Positions 16,102-24,455 of a stretch of DNA of 64,000 bases are shown piece by piece. Each line of letters opens with the position of its first letter. The stretch's first letter is position 1. Origin of the DNA: Trueperella bialowiezensis (GTDB lineage Bacteria > Actinomycetota > Actinomycetes > Actinomycetales > Actinomycetaceae); NCBI RefSeq assembly GCF_900637955.1, contig NZ_LR134476.1, positions 930,001 to 994,000 of the forward strand, written 5' to 3'. Position numbers and translations under genes: made by a program. The notes beneath the pieces are model-generated. The model searched no databases, had not been told where the DNA came from, and saw only the letters and a program-made list of their open reading frames with translations.

Positions 16102-17628
16102 ATGACTGACCACGCGAGTAAAAACACCCCTTCCCCGAGCGGCCAGCCGCAGCCCCGACAACCTCTTCGCCGCCCCCGGCCAGTTCGCCGTGCCACCACA
16201 AAACCTCCCGTGACCACGAAGCGTCCGCCTTTGGGAACTAAGCAAAAGATCGGCCTCGTGCTTGGCCTAGTAGCGTTCCTGTTTCCGTTCCTCGTTGATA
16301 TCCCGAACTTGTCGGTGCCCGGCGAGCGGATGCTCGCGATCTTCTTACTCGCAATCGTCTTCTGGATCACCGAACCGATTTCGTTGACCGCCACAGCGGT
16401 GCTCGTCATTTTCCTCGAGGTCATCCTCATTTCTTCGGGGGCGATCCTCGACCCGGGTGGCGGGGATCCCGCACTCGCCGAGGCCGCCCTCCCCGCAGCG
16501 GATTATTTCGCGGCGCTTGCCAACCCGGTCATTATTCTGTTCCTCGGCGGTTTCATGATTGCCGACGGCGCCGAAAAGTTCGGCCTGGACAAGAACCTTG
16601 CGGCCGTCATGCTCAAGCCATTTTCTGATTCGGCGCGGGCGACGACGGCGGGGCTCATGCTCATTACTGCCCTGCTATCCATGTTCATGTCGAACACGGC
16701 GACGACGGCCACGATGTTCGCCGTTGTCGCACCGATTCTGCGTAGCCTGCCGAAGGGTAAGGCGCGAGCCGGCGTGGCTCTTGCTATCCCCACGGCCGCG
16801 AACATTGGCGGTATCGGAACACCGGTGGGCACCCCACCGAACGCGATTGCCATCGCGGCTCTCGCCGAGCGTGGGATCACGGTGTCGTTCGTGGACTGGA
16901 TGATCATGGCGATCCCGTTCATGCTCGTCGTCCTGATCTTCTCCTGGCTGTTCATCTCCGTGGTGTTCCTGCCGAAAGATGTCAAGATCAAGATCGACAT
17001 GACGTCCTCGTGGGACATGTCCACGAACGCGAAACTGTTCTACGCGGTCGCAGCCACCACGATTCTGCTGTGGATGACGGAGCCGCTGCACGGAGTCTCC
17101 TCGAATATCGTTGGCTTCTTCCCGGTGGTCGCACTGCTCGCGCTGAAGGTCATGGGCGGGGACGACATCAAGAAGCTCGACTGGCCGGTGCTCTGGCTCG
17201 TCTCCGGCGGTATCGCGCTCGGCACGGGCGTGGGCGCCACCGGGCTGGATGAGTGGCTTGTCTCGTCGGTGCCGTGGGAGACGATGTCTGGCCTCGCGAT
17301 CCTCGCACTTCTTGCTCTCATCGCGTTCGGTATGGCCAACGTGATTTCACATTCGGCTGCGGCGAACCTGCTCGTGCCGCTCGCCGTCTCGCTCGCGGTC
17401 TCGCTCGACGGCATTGACACGATCACCGTGGCCGTCGTCGTCGCTATCGCCTGCTCGCTTGGCATGTCGATGCCGATCTCCACGCCGCCCAATGCGATCG
17501 CCTACTCGACTGGCGAGATCAAGATTTCGCAGATGGCGCTCGTAGGTATGGTCGTTGGTTCGCTGGCCACCGCCCTCCTAGTTTTCGGCCTGCCGCCCGT
17601 GTGGGATCTGCTCGGATTATTGCAGTGA
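16102..17628 (+). CDS. DASS/SLC13 family anion:sodium symporter
   Basis: 508 residues with a Pro/Arg-rich cytoplasmic N-terminus (1-45) and about eleven to twelve hydrophobic segments. Family signatures are the two Ser-Asn-Thr-type motifs, SNTATTATMFAVVAPI near 197 and the SHSAAANLLVPL region near 415, plus paired GTPPNA / STPPNAIAYSTGEI loops, the sodium and carboxylate sites of DASS transporters. Substrates in the family are C4-dicarboxylates, citrate or sulfate; I cannot choose. The histidine-kinase gene begins 13 bases after the stop, which suggests that kinase controls this transporter. Confidence 0.9.
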   Translation: MTDHASKNTPSPSGQPQPRQPLRRPRPVRRATTKPPVTTKRPPLGTKQKIGLVLGLVAFLFPFLVDIPNLSVPGERMLAIFLLAIVFWITEPISLTATAVLVIFLEVILISSGAILDPGGGDPALAEAALPAADYFAALANPVIILFLGGFMIADGAEKFGLDKNLAAVMLKPFSDSARATTAGLMLITALLSMFMSNTATTATMFAVVAPILRSLPKGKARAGVALAIPTAANIGGIGTPVGTPPNAIAIAALAERGITVSFVDWMIMAIPFMLVVLIFSWLFISVVFLPKDVKIKIDMTSSWDMSTNAKLFYAVAATTILLWMTEPLHGVSSNIVGFFPVVALLALKVMGGDDIKKLDWPVLWLVSGGIALGTGVGATGLDEWLVSSVPWETMSGLAILALLALIAFGMANVISHSAAANLLVPLAVSLAVSLDGIDTITVAVVVAIACSLGMSMPISTPPNAIAYSTGEIKISQMALVGMVVGSLATALLVFGLPPVWDLLGLLQ

Positions 17629-17641
17629 TGAGTGAGGCGCG

Positions 17642-19648
17642 ATGAGTCATCCCGGAGTGATCCCACCGTCCGAGCACGGCAGCTCGGAGGTTGACGAGCG
17701 CGTGCTCGACGTCGTCATGATCGGCGCCGACGAGCCCACCCTGTTCGTACGCCCCTGGCTGGCACGTAACCTGCAGGGTGAATGCACGATCCACTCCGTG
17801 CCCGACTTCGCCGCGCTAAAAAAGATTGAGCATCGGCTCGACGAGCTGGCCGTTATCACAATTACGGTTGATAGCGACGGCGTCAGCGACGACCATCCGA
17901 TCCACGGCTTCCTCGACGATAAAGACCATGATTTCGTGCGTATTGTCGTGCTGGCCACGGAGCGTGACACGCACGGGCTGGCTACGCTCGCACACAGGTC
18001 GCGGCTCGACCTCATCGCCTATCTGCCCGACCTGCGGCCGAAAGTGTTCACCCGCGATATTCGCACACAGCTCCGCCGCTATCGCAAGAACACGCGCGCG
18101 GTTGCGGGCAAACCTGAACGGACCACGGCTGATGAGCGTTTCGCGCTGAACATCGACGTGTCCGATCTGGAGATTGTGCACGAGATCGTGGCGATCGCGG
18201 ATCGGTTGCTTGGCTATCAGCCGCGTATTCACTTCCCACCCGACGTGCATCTCACGTCCGAAGGCCACCGGGTGGAGGAGGTGACGCTCGCGCTGTCTGG
18301 CCAAGTCTCGCTGGAGCGTGCGTCGGGCGAGGGTGACGTGCTCATGCACCAATCCACCACCGGGCGGCTGATCGGCATGCTCGCGCTCACGTCCGGGCGG
18401 GAAGCATTTTTTACGTCGCGGACGACGACGAACGTCGTCGCCGTTCAACTGACCTTCGAACAGCTGAACTACATTTGGAATCACGACCCACAGATTCCCG
18501 TGCTCGTTGCCGCGCTGTTCGTTCGGTCCTTTGATCGGCGATTGCGGCGTTCGGAGGACATCCAGATTGAGCAGCACGTGCTGACTGTCCAGTTGGAAAA
18601 GGAGCGGGCGAACTTGGCGGCGGCTCTGCGCAATCTGGAGGCGGCGCGTACCGAGCTCATGGCGCAGGCGCGTTTTGCGTCGCTCGGCGAACTGGCGGCT
18701 GGCGTGGCTCACGAGCTCAACAATCCGATGGCGGCCATCGGGCGCACATCAGACCACCTGTTCACCGACGTGTGCGAGCTGATCAAAAAATCTCCGGATC
18801 GAAAGTGGGCGCGCCGCACCCTGTCTGCCATCGAAACGGCACACAATTCGACGTCGGTCACCACCCGCGAAGCCCGAAGCATCCGCCGCGAACTCGAAGC
18901 CGTCACCGGGGATCGTAGCCTGGCGCAACGGCTCGTGCTCGCCGGCCTGCACGACCCGAAGTTTGCCAAAGAGATCAAACGCTCGCGCAGCATCGACTTC
19001 GAAACCATCGAGCTTGCCGCGTCGATTGGTACGGGGTTGCGGAACGTGTCGACGGCGTCGCACCGAATCACCGAACTTGTCGCCTCGCTGCGCTCCTACG
19101 CGCGCCCGGACGGCGACCCGATCACCGACGTCGACGTCCACGAAGGCCTCGACGACACGATCCGCCTGCTGTCCCACAAACTGCTCAACGTGGACGTACG
19201 CCGCGACTACCACACGCTCCCGCCGATCACGTGCTATCCCGGCCAAGTGTCGCAAGTGTGGACGAACCTTATCACCAACGCGGCTGAAGCGATGGTCGAC
19301 CAAGACGATGCCACGATCACCATCAGCACCGGATGTTTCGACGCCGAGCACATCTTCGTCAAGGTCGCCGACAACGGGCCAGGCATCCCCCAGGATTTGC
19401 AAAAGAGCGTGTTCCAGCCGCGGTTCACCACGAAGAACGGGCAGGTCCGCTACGGCATGGGTATCGGGCTCAGCGTCGTTCAGTCTATTGTCAGCCGCCA
19501 CCAGGGCACGCTCGACCTCGACTCCAGCCCAGCCGGCACCACGTTCACGATCGTCCTGCCCATCGACGGGCCCCAAGAAGACGGCGAAGTACCCCTGGCG
19601 AACCCGCCGTCGGATTCTCACGCGCCAACCACTAGGGAGGAAACATGA
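17642..19648 (+). CDS. Sensor histidine kinase with cNMP-like input domain
   Basis: 668 residues, no membrane segment. Residues 20-140 look like a degenerate receiver fold (LDVVMIGADEP, VRIVVLATERDT). Residues about 180-300 resemble a cyclic-nucleotide-binding barrel (VTLALSGQVSLERASGEGDVL, TGRLIGMLALTSGREAFFTSRT). A coiled coil follows, then HisKA with H357 in AAGVAHELNNPMAAIG. An unusually long helical insert separates it from the ATPase, which has LITNAAEAM, DNGPGIP and GMGIGLSVVQSI. The last 4 bases overlap the response regulator (ATGA). The signal is presumably cytosolic. Confidence 0.9.
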   Translation: MSHPGVIPPSEHGSSEVDERVLDVVMIGADEPTLFVRPWLARNLQGECTIHSVPDFAALKKIEHRLDELAVITITVDSDGVSDDHPIHGFLDDKDHDFVRIVVLATERDTHGLATLAHRSRLDLIAYLPDLRPKVFTRDIRTQLRRYRKNTRAVAGKPERTTADERFALNIDVSDLEIVHEIVAIADRLLGYQPRIHFPPDVHLTSEGHRVEEVTLALSGQVSLERASGEGDVLMHQSTTGRLIGMLALTSGREAFFTSRTTTNVVAVQLTFEQLNYIWNHDPQIPVLVAALFVRSFDRRLRRSEDIQIEQHVLTVQLEKERANLAAALRNLEAARTELMAQARFASLGELAAGVAHELNNPMAAIGRTSDHLFTDVCELIKKSPDRKWARRTLSAIETAHNSTSVTTREARSIRRELEAVTGDRSLAQRLVLAGLHDPKFAKEIKRSRSIDFETIELAASIGTGLRNVSTASHRITELVASLRSYARPDGDPITDVDVHEGLDDTIRLLSHKLLNVDVRRDYHTLPPITCYPGQVSQVWTNLITNAAEAMVDQDDATITISTGCFDAEHIFVKVADNGPGIPQDLQKSVFQPRFTTKNGQVRYGMGIGLSVVQSIVSRHQGTLDLDSSPAGTTFTIVLPIDGPQEDGEVPLANPPSDSHAPTTREET

Positions 19649-20133
19649 AACTCGCGATTCTCATCGTTGAAGATGAACCGGAGGTGCGCACCTCAATCGA
19701 GCGCGACCTCATTGATTTTGCTGACCACGTCCGTATCGAACCGGCCGAAGACGTCGCGGACGCATGGGACGTGATTGACGAGATTGATGCCGACGGCGAC
19801 GTCGTCGCGCTCGCCCTGTGCGATCACCGGATGCCGGGCACGACCGGCGTCGACTTCCTTGTTGAGATGATGGACGACGAACGGACGGCGATGGCACGCA
19901 AAGTGCTTGTGACCGGGCAGGCCGATCTGGCGGACACCGTGCGGGCAGTCAACGACGCCGACCTCGACCACTACATTGCCAAGCCGTGGGATCCCGAGGA
20001 TCTGCGCGAAACGTCACGCCGGATGCTGACGGATTTCGTGGAGGTCGCGGGAATCAACCCCCTGCCGCACTTGCCGGTTCTTGATCAGGGGCGGGCAATG
20101 GAGCTCGCGCGCCACTTCACAGTCGCAGACTAA
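19645..20133 (+). CDS. Receiver-only response regulator
   Basis: 162 residues. Receiver domain with acidic pocket VEDEP, phospho-acceptor D60 in LALCDHRMPG, threonine switch VTGQ and K113 in YIAKPW. After residue 125 there is only a short tail with no DNA-binding domain. It is coupled to the kinase by an ATGA overlap. It may act on another protein, feed back on the kinase, or pass phosphate on. A 32-bp tandem duplication begins in its last codons. Confidence 0.92.
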   Translation: MKLAILIVEDEPEVRTSIERDLIDFADHVRIEPAEDVADAWDVIDEIDADGDVVALALCDHRMPGTTGVDFLVEMMDDERTAMARKVLVTGQADLADTVRAVNDADLDHYIAKPWDPEDLRETSRRMLTDFVEVAGINPLPHLPVLDQGRAMELARHFTVAD

Positions 20134-20182
20134 GACCGGTAACGAGTTTTACAGTCGCAGACTAAGACCGGTAACCAGTTTT
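20119..20182. repeat. Tandem 32-bp duplication at convergent gene ends
   Basis: 20119-20150 and 20151-20182 match at 31 of 32 bases. The first copy contains the response-regulator stop; the second ends inside the stop codon of the convergent MoeB-like gene. It looks like a recent replication-slippage event. Confidence 0.85.
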
Positions 20183-20975
20183 ACGGGCGCGGGCGCAGCG
20201 GGATGTCGGCCACCCGGGCGCCGGCTACATCCACATAGCAGACGCGCCCGATGAGCGCGGAGCCTGTGCCGGTAATCAGCTTGATCGCTTCGCTCGCCAT
20301 GATCGTCCCGGCAAGGCCCGGAACCACGCCCATGATCCCAACCTCCGCGGTTTTTGGCACGGCACTGGGCGGAGCTTCGACCGGGAAAAGGTCGCGCAAA
20401 CTTAAGCCGTTCGGAGCTGGGAATCCCGCGGCAACCGCGCGCGGCCCCGTCCAGAACACCGATATTTGAGCACCCCACTGGAGCACGCTGCCAAACACGA
20501 CCGGAATCTCAAGTTCCACTGCCGTATCCGAGATCAGATACCGGGTGGCGAGGTTATCGGTGCCGTCGAGCACCACATCCCAACCGGTCAGCAGCTCGGC
20601 AGCGTTGTGCTTCTCCAGCCGCACCGGCAGCGGGATCACGTCGATATCCGGGTTGATGTCTCGCAGACGCCGCGCCGCACTCTCCGCCTTCAGCTCACCG
20701 ATAGCCGAGGTGGCGTGGATGATCTGGCGTTGCAGGTTCGATAGGTCGACTCGGTCGGCGTCAACAATCCCAATCGTGCCCACCCCCGCCGCAGCGAGAT
20801 AGGTGAGCGCGCTCGACCCGAGCCCGCCAGCACCGATCATGAGCACGCGCGCATTGAGCAACCGCCGCTGCCCGAGCTCTCCCATGCCCTCCAGCACGAT
20901 GTGCCGGGCATATCGCTCCCGCTGCTCGCCAGTCAGCTTCGGGCCCGGCTCCACAAGTGGACGCGCGCTAGTCAT
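20181..20975 (-). CDS. moeB: MoeB/ThiF-type adenylyltransferase lacking zinc ligands
   Basis: 264 residues. E1-like fold: YARHIVLEGMGELGQRRL, MIGAGGLGSSALTYLAAAGVGTIGIVDADRVDLSNLQRQ, and VVLDGTDNLATRYLISD. It should adenylate the C-terminus of MoaD. The usual catalytic-loop cysteine (T-C-V-E-A-G in E. coli MoeB) reads KTAEVG, and neither CxxC zinc pair is present. Its ATG overlaps the moaD stop, so the pair is coupled. It could serve ThiS instead, but the moaD neighbour argues for MoeB. Confidence 0.85.
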   Translation of the reverse strand: MTSARPLVEPGPKLTGEQRERYARHIVLEGMGELGQRRLLNARVLMIGAGGLGSSALTYLAAAGVGTIGIVDADRVDLSNLQRQIIHATSAIGELKAESAARRLRDINPDIDVIPLPVRLEKHNAAELLTGWDVVLDGTDNLATRYLISDTAVELEIPVVFGSVLQWGAQISVFWTGPRAVAAGFPAPNGLSLRDLFPVEAPPSAVPKTAEVGIMGVVPGLAGTIMASEAIKLITGTGSALIGRVCYVDVAGARVADIPLRPRP

Positions 20976-21304
20976 TGCGCCTCGTCTGGCGAGCCGCCGG
21001 CAAACGGTGGCAGGACGTCGACGTCCGCGTCGGCAGGAAGCACGTCAGCAGACTCTGCCCGCACCCCGTTGACGAGGAACGACGACAGTTCTAGTACGCG
21101 GCTCAATCGCTCGTTGCCGGCGGGGTTGCCGGCGCCGGGCTCGCTAGCCGGTGGTACGGCGTCGGGCGCGCTCCCGGCGTCGTGCTTGGCTTTAATTGCT
21201 GCCACAAGGTCGCCCACGCTCGCGCCGTCCGCAAGGTCAAACCGCTCCGCATCCACGCCGGCGTAAGCCGCGGCTGCCGCGAAGTATCGCACGTTCACAA
21301 TCAT
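20972..21304 (-). CDS. moaD: MoaD/ThiS-family sulfur carrier with C-terminal extension
   Basis: 110 residues from ATG 21304, placed by GGAAGG upstream; an earlier in-frame start would run into the ATPase gene. The ubiquitin-like fold begins MIVNVRYFAAAAAYAGV and ends VDVLPPFAGG, the MoaD thiocarboxylate tail, but six more residues (SPDEAQ) follow before the stop. An Ala/Pro/Gly-rich insertion (about 42-65) precedes LSRVLELSSFLVNG. An active carrier needs a free terminal glycine, so processing is implied. It overlaps moeB by 4 bases. Confidence 0.85.
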   Translation of the reverse strand: MIVNVRYFAAAAAYAGVDAERFDLADGASVGDLVAAIKAKHDAGSAPDAVPPASEPGAGNPAGNERLSRVLELSSFLVNGVRAESADVLPADADVDVLPPFAGGSPDEAQ

Positions 21305-21329
21305 CGACAATCCTTCCGCGCTCGCTTGG

Positions 21330-23735
21330 CTAATCCCTATCAAAGAACGGTTCTGGCTTCCACAGCGGGATCTGCGGCTGGGCCTTGCGGCGCAACATCC
21401 ACCACAGCGCTTCGATACATGCCGCCGCCACCAAGCCGATCGCGGTTGCCTGGATCATCATCGCCGTATTCGACGAATCCAGATAGAACAGCTGCTGCGT
21501 AAACGACCAGTTGAAAATCACCCCGTAGCCAACCAACGGTAGCGCCACGAGCAGCAACTTCCATGGCGACAGCGGGCGAGCGATCGTACACACCGCCCAC
21601 GACGACGGAATGATCAACGCGAGCAGTGCCGCCGTCGACTCCTGGGTATGCTGCTCGGGCACGTCCCAGCCGGAAACGATCATGTACGTGAGGAACGCCG
21701 ACGTGCCCACGATCAACCCAGCGGGCACGGCGAACCGTAGCACGCGCGGCACAAAATCAGGCCGGGCCCGGTTGTTGTTCGGCGGCAGGGCCAGCAGGAA
21801 CGCGGGGATGCCGATCGTGAACCAGCCCGTGATCGTCACGTGGATCGGCATGAACGGGAACGGCACCGCGGCAATGATCACGAGGATGGCGAGCATGGCC
21901 GAGTAGATCGTCTTGGTGAGGAACAGGTTGGCGACGCGTTCGATATTGCCGATCACGCGCCGCCCTTCAGCGACGACGTACGGCAAGGTGGCGAACCGGT
22001 TGTCGAGCAGCACGATTTTTGCGACGGCGCGCGTGGCCGCGGCACCCGAGCCCATGGCGACGCCGATGTCGGCGTCTTTGAGGGCGAGTACGTCGTTGAC
22101 GCCGTCGCCCGTCATCGCCACAGTATGCCCGCGCTCCTGCAAGGCCGTGACCATGGCCTGCTTCTGATCCGGGCGCACCCGGCCAAACACGCGATTGTTC
22201 TCGATCGTGTCCGCGAAAGAATCGGTGTCGATGTGGCGGGCGTCGACGGCCTGGCCGGCGTCCACTCCGAGGCGGCGTGTGACCGCACCGACCGAAGCCG
22301 CGTTATCACCCGAGATCACTTTCACTTCCACGCCCTGATCCGCGAAATACTCGAGGGTATCCTGCGCGTCCGGGCGGAGTTTCTGATCGAAAATGAGGAG
22401 GGCGACCGGGCGCACGTCCACCGGCGCATCCGCTGCATCGACCGGGTGCGGGGAATGCGCGAGCATGAGCACGCGCAAACCTTGCGCGCCGATCTCTTCG
22501 GCCTTCTGGCCTGCCGGATGGTCTCCCGCGAGCACGTCCGGGGCGCCCATCAGCCACGACGATGCCGTGCCGTCGTCGTTCAAAAACGTGGTACCCGACC
22601 ATTTCTTTGCCGACGTAAACGGCTGGCGCGCACCTTGCGTCCACGGCTTGCTCGTAAGCGGAAAGCGCTGCGCGATTGCGGCGGCAGTAGCGTTCGGATC
22701 CGGATCGGTGGCAATGAGCTGGGCGAGGATCTCCTCGCATTCGGCTGCGGTTTCCGGGCAGCCCTCAACCATAATGATCTCGGAAAACTCGAGCGTATTT
22801 TCGGTGAGAGTGCCGGTCTTATCCGCGCACACGACGTCGACGCGCGCCAATCCCTCAATCGCGGGCAACTCTTGCACCAAGCACTTACGTTGGCCGAGCC
22901 GGATCACGCCGAGCGCGAACGCCGTCGACGTAATGAGCACCAGCCCCTCGGGAACCATGGGCACGAGCGCGCCCGTAATTTCGAGAACGACCGCCTGCCA
23001 ATCCGTAGCGCCCCCGCGGACGGCCGACCAGATCGTCAACAGGCCAACCGGCACGAGCACCCACGTAATGTATTTCAAAATCTTGTTGATACCCGCCTGC
23101 AGCTCGGAGTGCGCGAGCGAAAAGCGGGAGGCCTCCTCCGCGAGCTTTGCCGCATAGGACTCCGCGCCCACCTTGGTGACCGTGTAGTCGCCCGTGCCAG
23201 ACACGACGAACGAGCCTGACATGATCGGATCACCCGGGGCTTTGCGCACCGCGTCGGATTCGCCGGTGAGGTTGGACTCATCGACCGAGAGGTAGTCGGA
23301 GGTGGTCACCACACCATCAACCACAATCTGGTTGCCAGCCCCGACGCGCACCACGTCGTCGAGAACCAGATCCTCTTGCGTGACCTCGACGAGCTCGCCA
23401 TCACGCCACACGCGCGGATGTTCTTCGCCCACAATCGTCAGCGATTCAAGCGTGCGCTTGGCGCGCAACTCTTGGATGATCCCGATCCCGGAGTTGACGA
23501 TGATGAGCAGGCCGAACATGCCGTTGATGAGCGAGCCCGTACTCAGCACCATGACGAACAGCACGAACAAGATCGCATTAATCCGAGTGAACACGTTTTG
23601 CTTAACGATCTGACCCACGGATTTGCCGGTGCGCGGCGGGAGTTCGTTAGCGCGCCCATCCCGGCGGCGCTCCTCCACTTCGCTGGCAGTTAGGCCCAGT
23701 GTTGTTGGCGTTGACGTGCGAGCCGTTTCGCTCAT
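21330..23735 (-). CDS. CtpE-like P-type cation ATPase
   Basis: 801 residues. TGES near 158-161, phosphorylation site D305 in CADKTGTLTEN, and TGDGVNDVLALKDADIGVAMG in the hinge. The M4 helix reads GALVPMVPEGLVL, the form found in mycobacterial CtpE, a calcium-linked ATPase. It has about ten membrane segments and no N-terminal metal-binding domain. No partner gene is adjacent; moaD starts 26 bases beyond its stop on the same strand and may be read through from it. Ion choice is inferred from family only. Confidence 0.88.
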   Translation of the reverse strand: MSETARTSTPTTLGLTASEVEERRRDGRANELPPRTGKSVGQIVKQNVFTRINAILFVLFVMVLSTGSLINGMFGLLIIVNSGIGIIQELRAKRTLESLTIVGEEHPRVWRDGELVEVTQEDLVLDDVVRVGAGNQIVVDGVVTTSDYLSVDESNLTGESDAVRKAPGDPIMSGSFVVSGTGDYTVTKVGAESYAAKLAEEASRFSLAHSELQAGINKILKYITWVLVPVGLLTIWSAVRGGATDWQAVVLEITGALVPMVPEGLVLITSTAFALGVIRLGQRKCLVQELPAIEGLARVDVVCADKTGTLTENTLEFSEIIMVEGCPETAAECEEILAQLIATDPDPNATAAAIAQRFPLTSKPWTQGARQPFTSAKKWSGTTFLNDDGTASSWLMGAPDVLAGDHPAGQKAEEIGAQGLRVLMLAHSPHPVDAADAPVDVRPVALLIFDQKLRPDAQDTLEYFADQGVEVKVISGDNAASVGAVTRRLGVDAGQAVDARHIDTDSFADTIENNRVFGRVRPDQKQAMVTALQERGHTVAMTGDGVNDVLALKDADIGVAMGSGAAATRAVAKIVLLDNRFATLPYVVAEGRRVIGNIERVANLFLTKTIYSAMLAILVIIAAVPFPFMPIHVTITGWFTIGIPAFLLALPPNNNRARPDFVPRVLRFAVPAGLIVGTSAFLTYMIVSGWDVPEQHTQESTAALLALIIPSSWAVCTIARPLSPWKLLLVALPLVGYGVIFNWSFTQQLFYLDSSNTAMMIQATAIGLVAAACIEALWWMLRRKAQPQIPLWKPEPFFDRD

Positions 23736-23865
23736 GGGGCTCCTTCTGATCTAGGCGTCGTGATCGTGGCGTTGTGATCGTGGCGTTGGTGTCGCCTTTC
23801 AGCCTAATCATTTCGCTGACCACGTGCGAAGGGGCGGCGTCGGCCGAGGGTCTGACCCGCTTAGC

Positions 23866-23940
23866 CGGAAACTTTTCCCGCTATAGCCGGAGATCTTCGT
23901 ATATGCCAAGATAACCCGCCAGGGCGCGAAAAGTTTCCGG
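23866..23940. repeat. 75-bp palindromic repeat, left copy
   Basis: The ends CGGAAACTTTTC and GAAAAGTTTCCG are inverted repeats, extendable to about 16 bp. Matches 27319-27393 in the same orientation with 3 differences in 75. It marks the left side of the peptide-transporter cassette. Confidence 0.9.
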
Positions 23941-24126
23941 TGCGGACCAGGACAACGGGATCACCCAAGCGTGCAAAGCCTGAATTATCCAAAACCTAGA
24001 CACACAAAAGCATGTGGCGCTAGTCTCATTTCACAGCGTTGGCATCACGACACCGCTGTACACCCAACAATTCTCACAACAGCTCTAGGCGATGAGTCAG
24101 AGCTCAGAATCAAAGGAGATTCTACG

Positions 24127-24452
24127 ATGAAGAAAAAATAGTTGCTGCAATCCTTCTGATATGTAGCTTTAGCTTCGTAGCGCCCGCAGTCTCGGCCAGC
24201 TGGACGCATACCTCAATGGGGGGATACGTCACCGTCCATGGGAAAAAGATAACACTACGCGACAACGCCGATGACGGGAAATTCGTGGCTGCTCACTATG
24301 TGTATGACAATCACAAATCGCGTGGTTCTTTCACAAATAAGCTGGGCTATATGAAGAGCACCTCCGCGACCGAACTGACCAACATTAACAACGACAAGAT
24401 TTGCCGCTCCCGTTGGCTCAAGCCAATGGAATGCGGATCTTGGAAGTACTAG
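24127..24452 (+). pseudogene. Secreted bacteriocin-like peptide, frame broken in poly-A
   Basis: AAAGGAG precedes ATG 24127, but the frame ATG-AAG-AAA-AAA-TAG stops at once. With one more A in the A6 run the gene reads MKKKIVAAILLICSFSFV.., a textbook signal peptide ending PAVSA, then about 84 mature residues starting SWTHTSMGGYVTVHGKK and ending CGSWKY, with two cysteines near the C-terminus. No start codon exists in the long frame upstream of the break. Size, export signal and downstream permease/ATPase genes fit a lactococcin-972-type bacteriocin locus; residue-level likeness to that family is weak. A base-calling error, a mutation or slippage could each explain the break. Confidence 0.65.
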
Positions 24453-24455
24453 CAC

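Noticed and set aside
21840-23219. 459-codon open frame opposite the P-type ATPase gene
   Set aside because: His/Arg/Asp-rich composition typical of an antisense frame in high-GC DNA; the ATPase on the other strand has all family motifs.
24216-24452. Peptide gene starting at ATG 24216
   Set aside because: No ribosome site and it would lose the obvious signal peptide encoded just upstream in the same frame.
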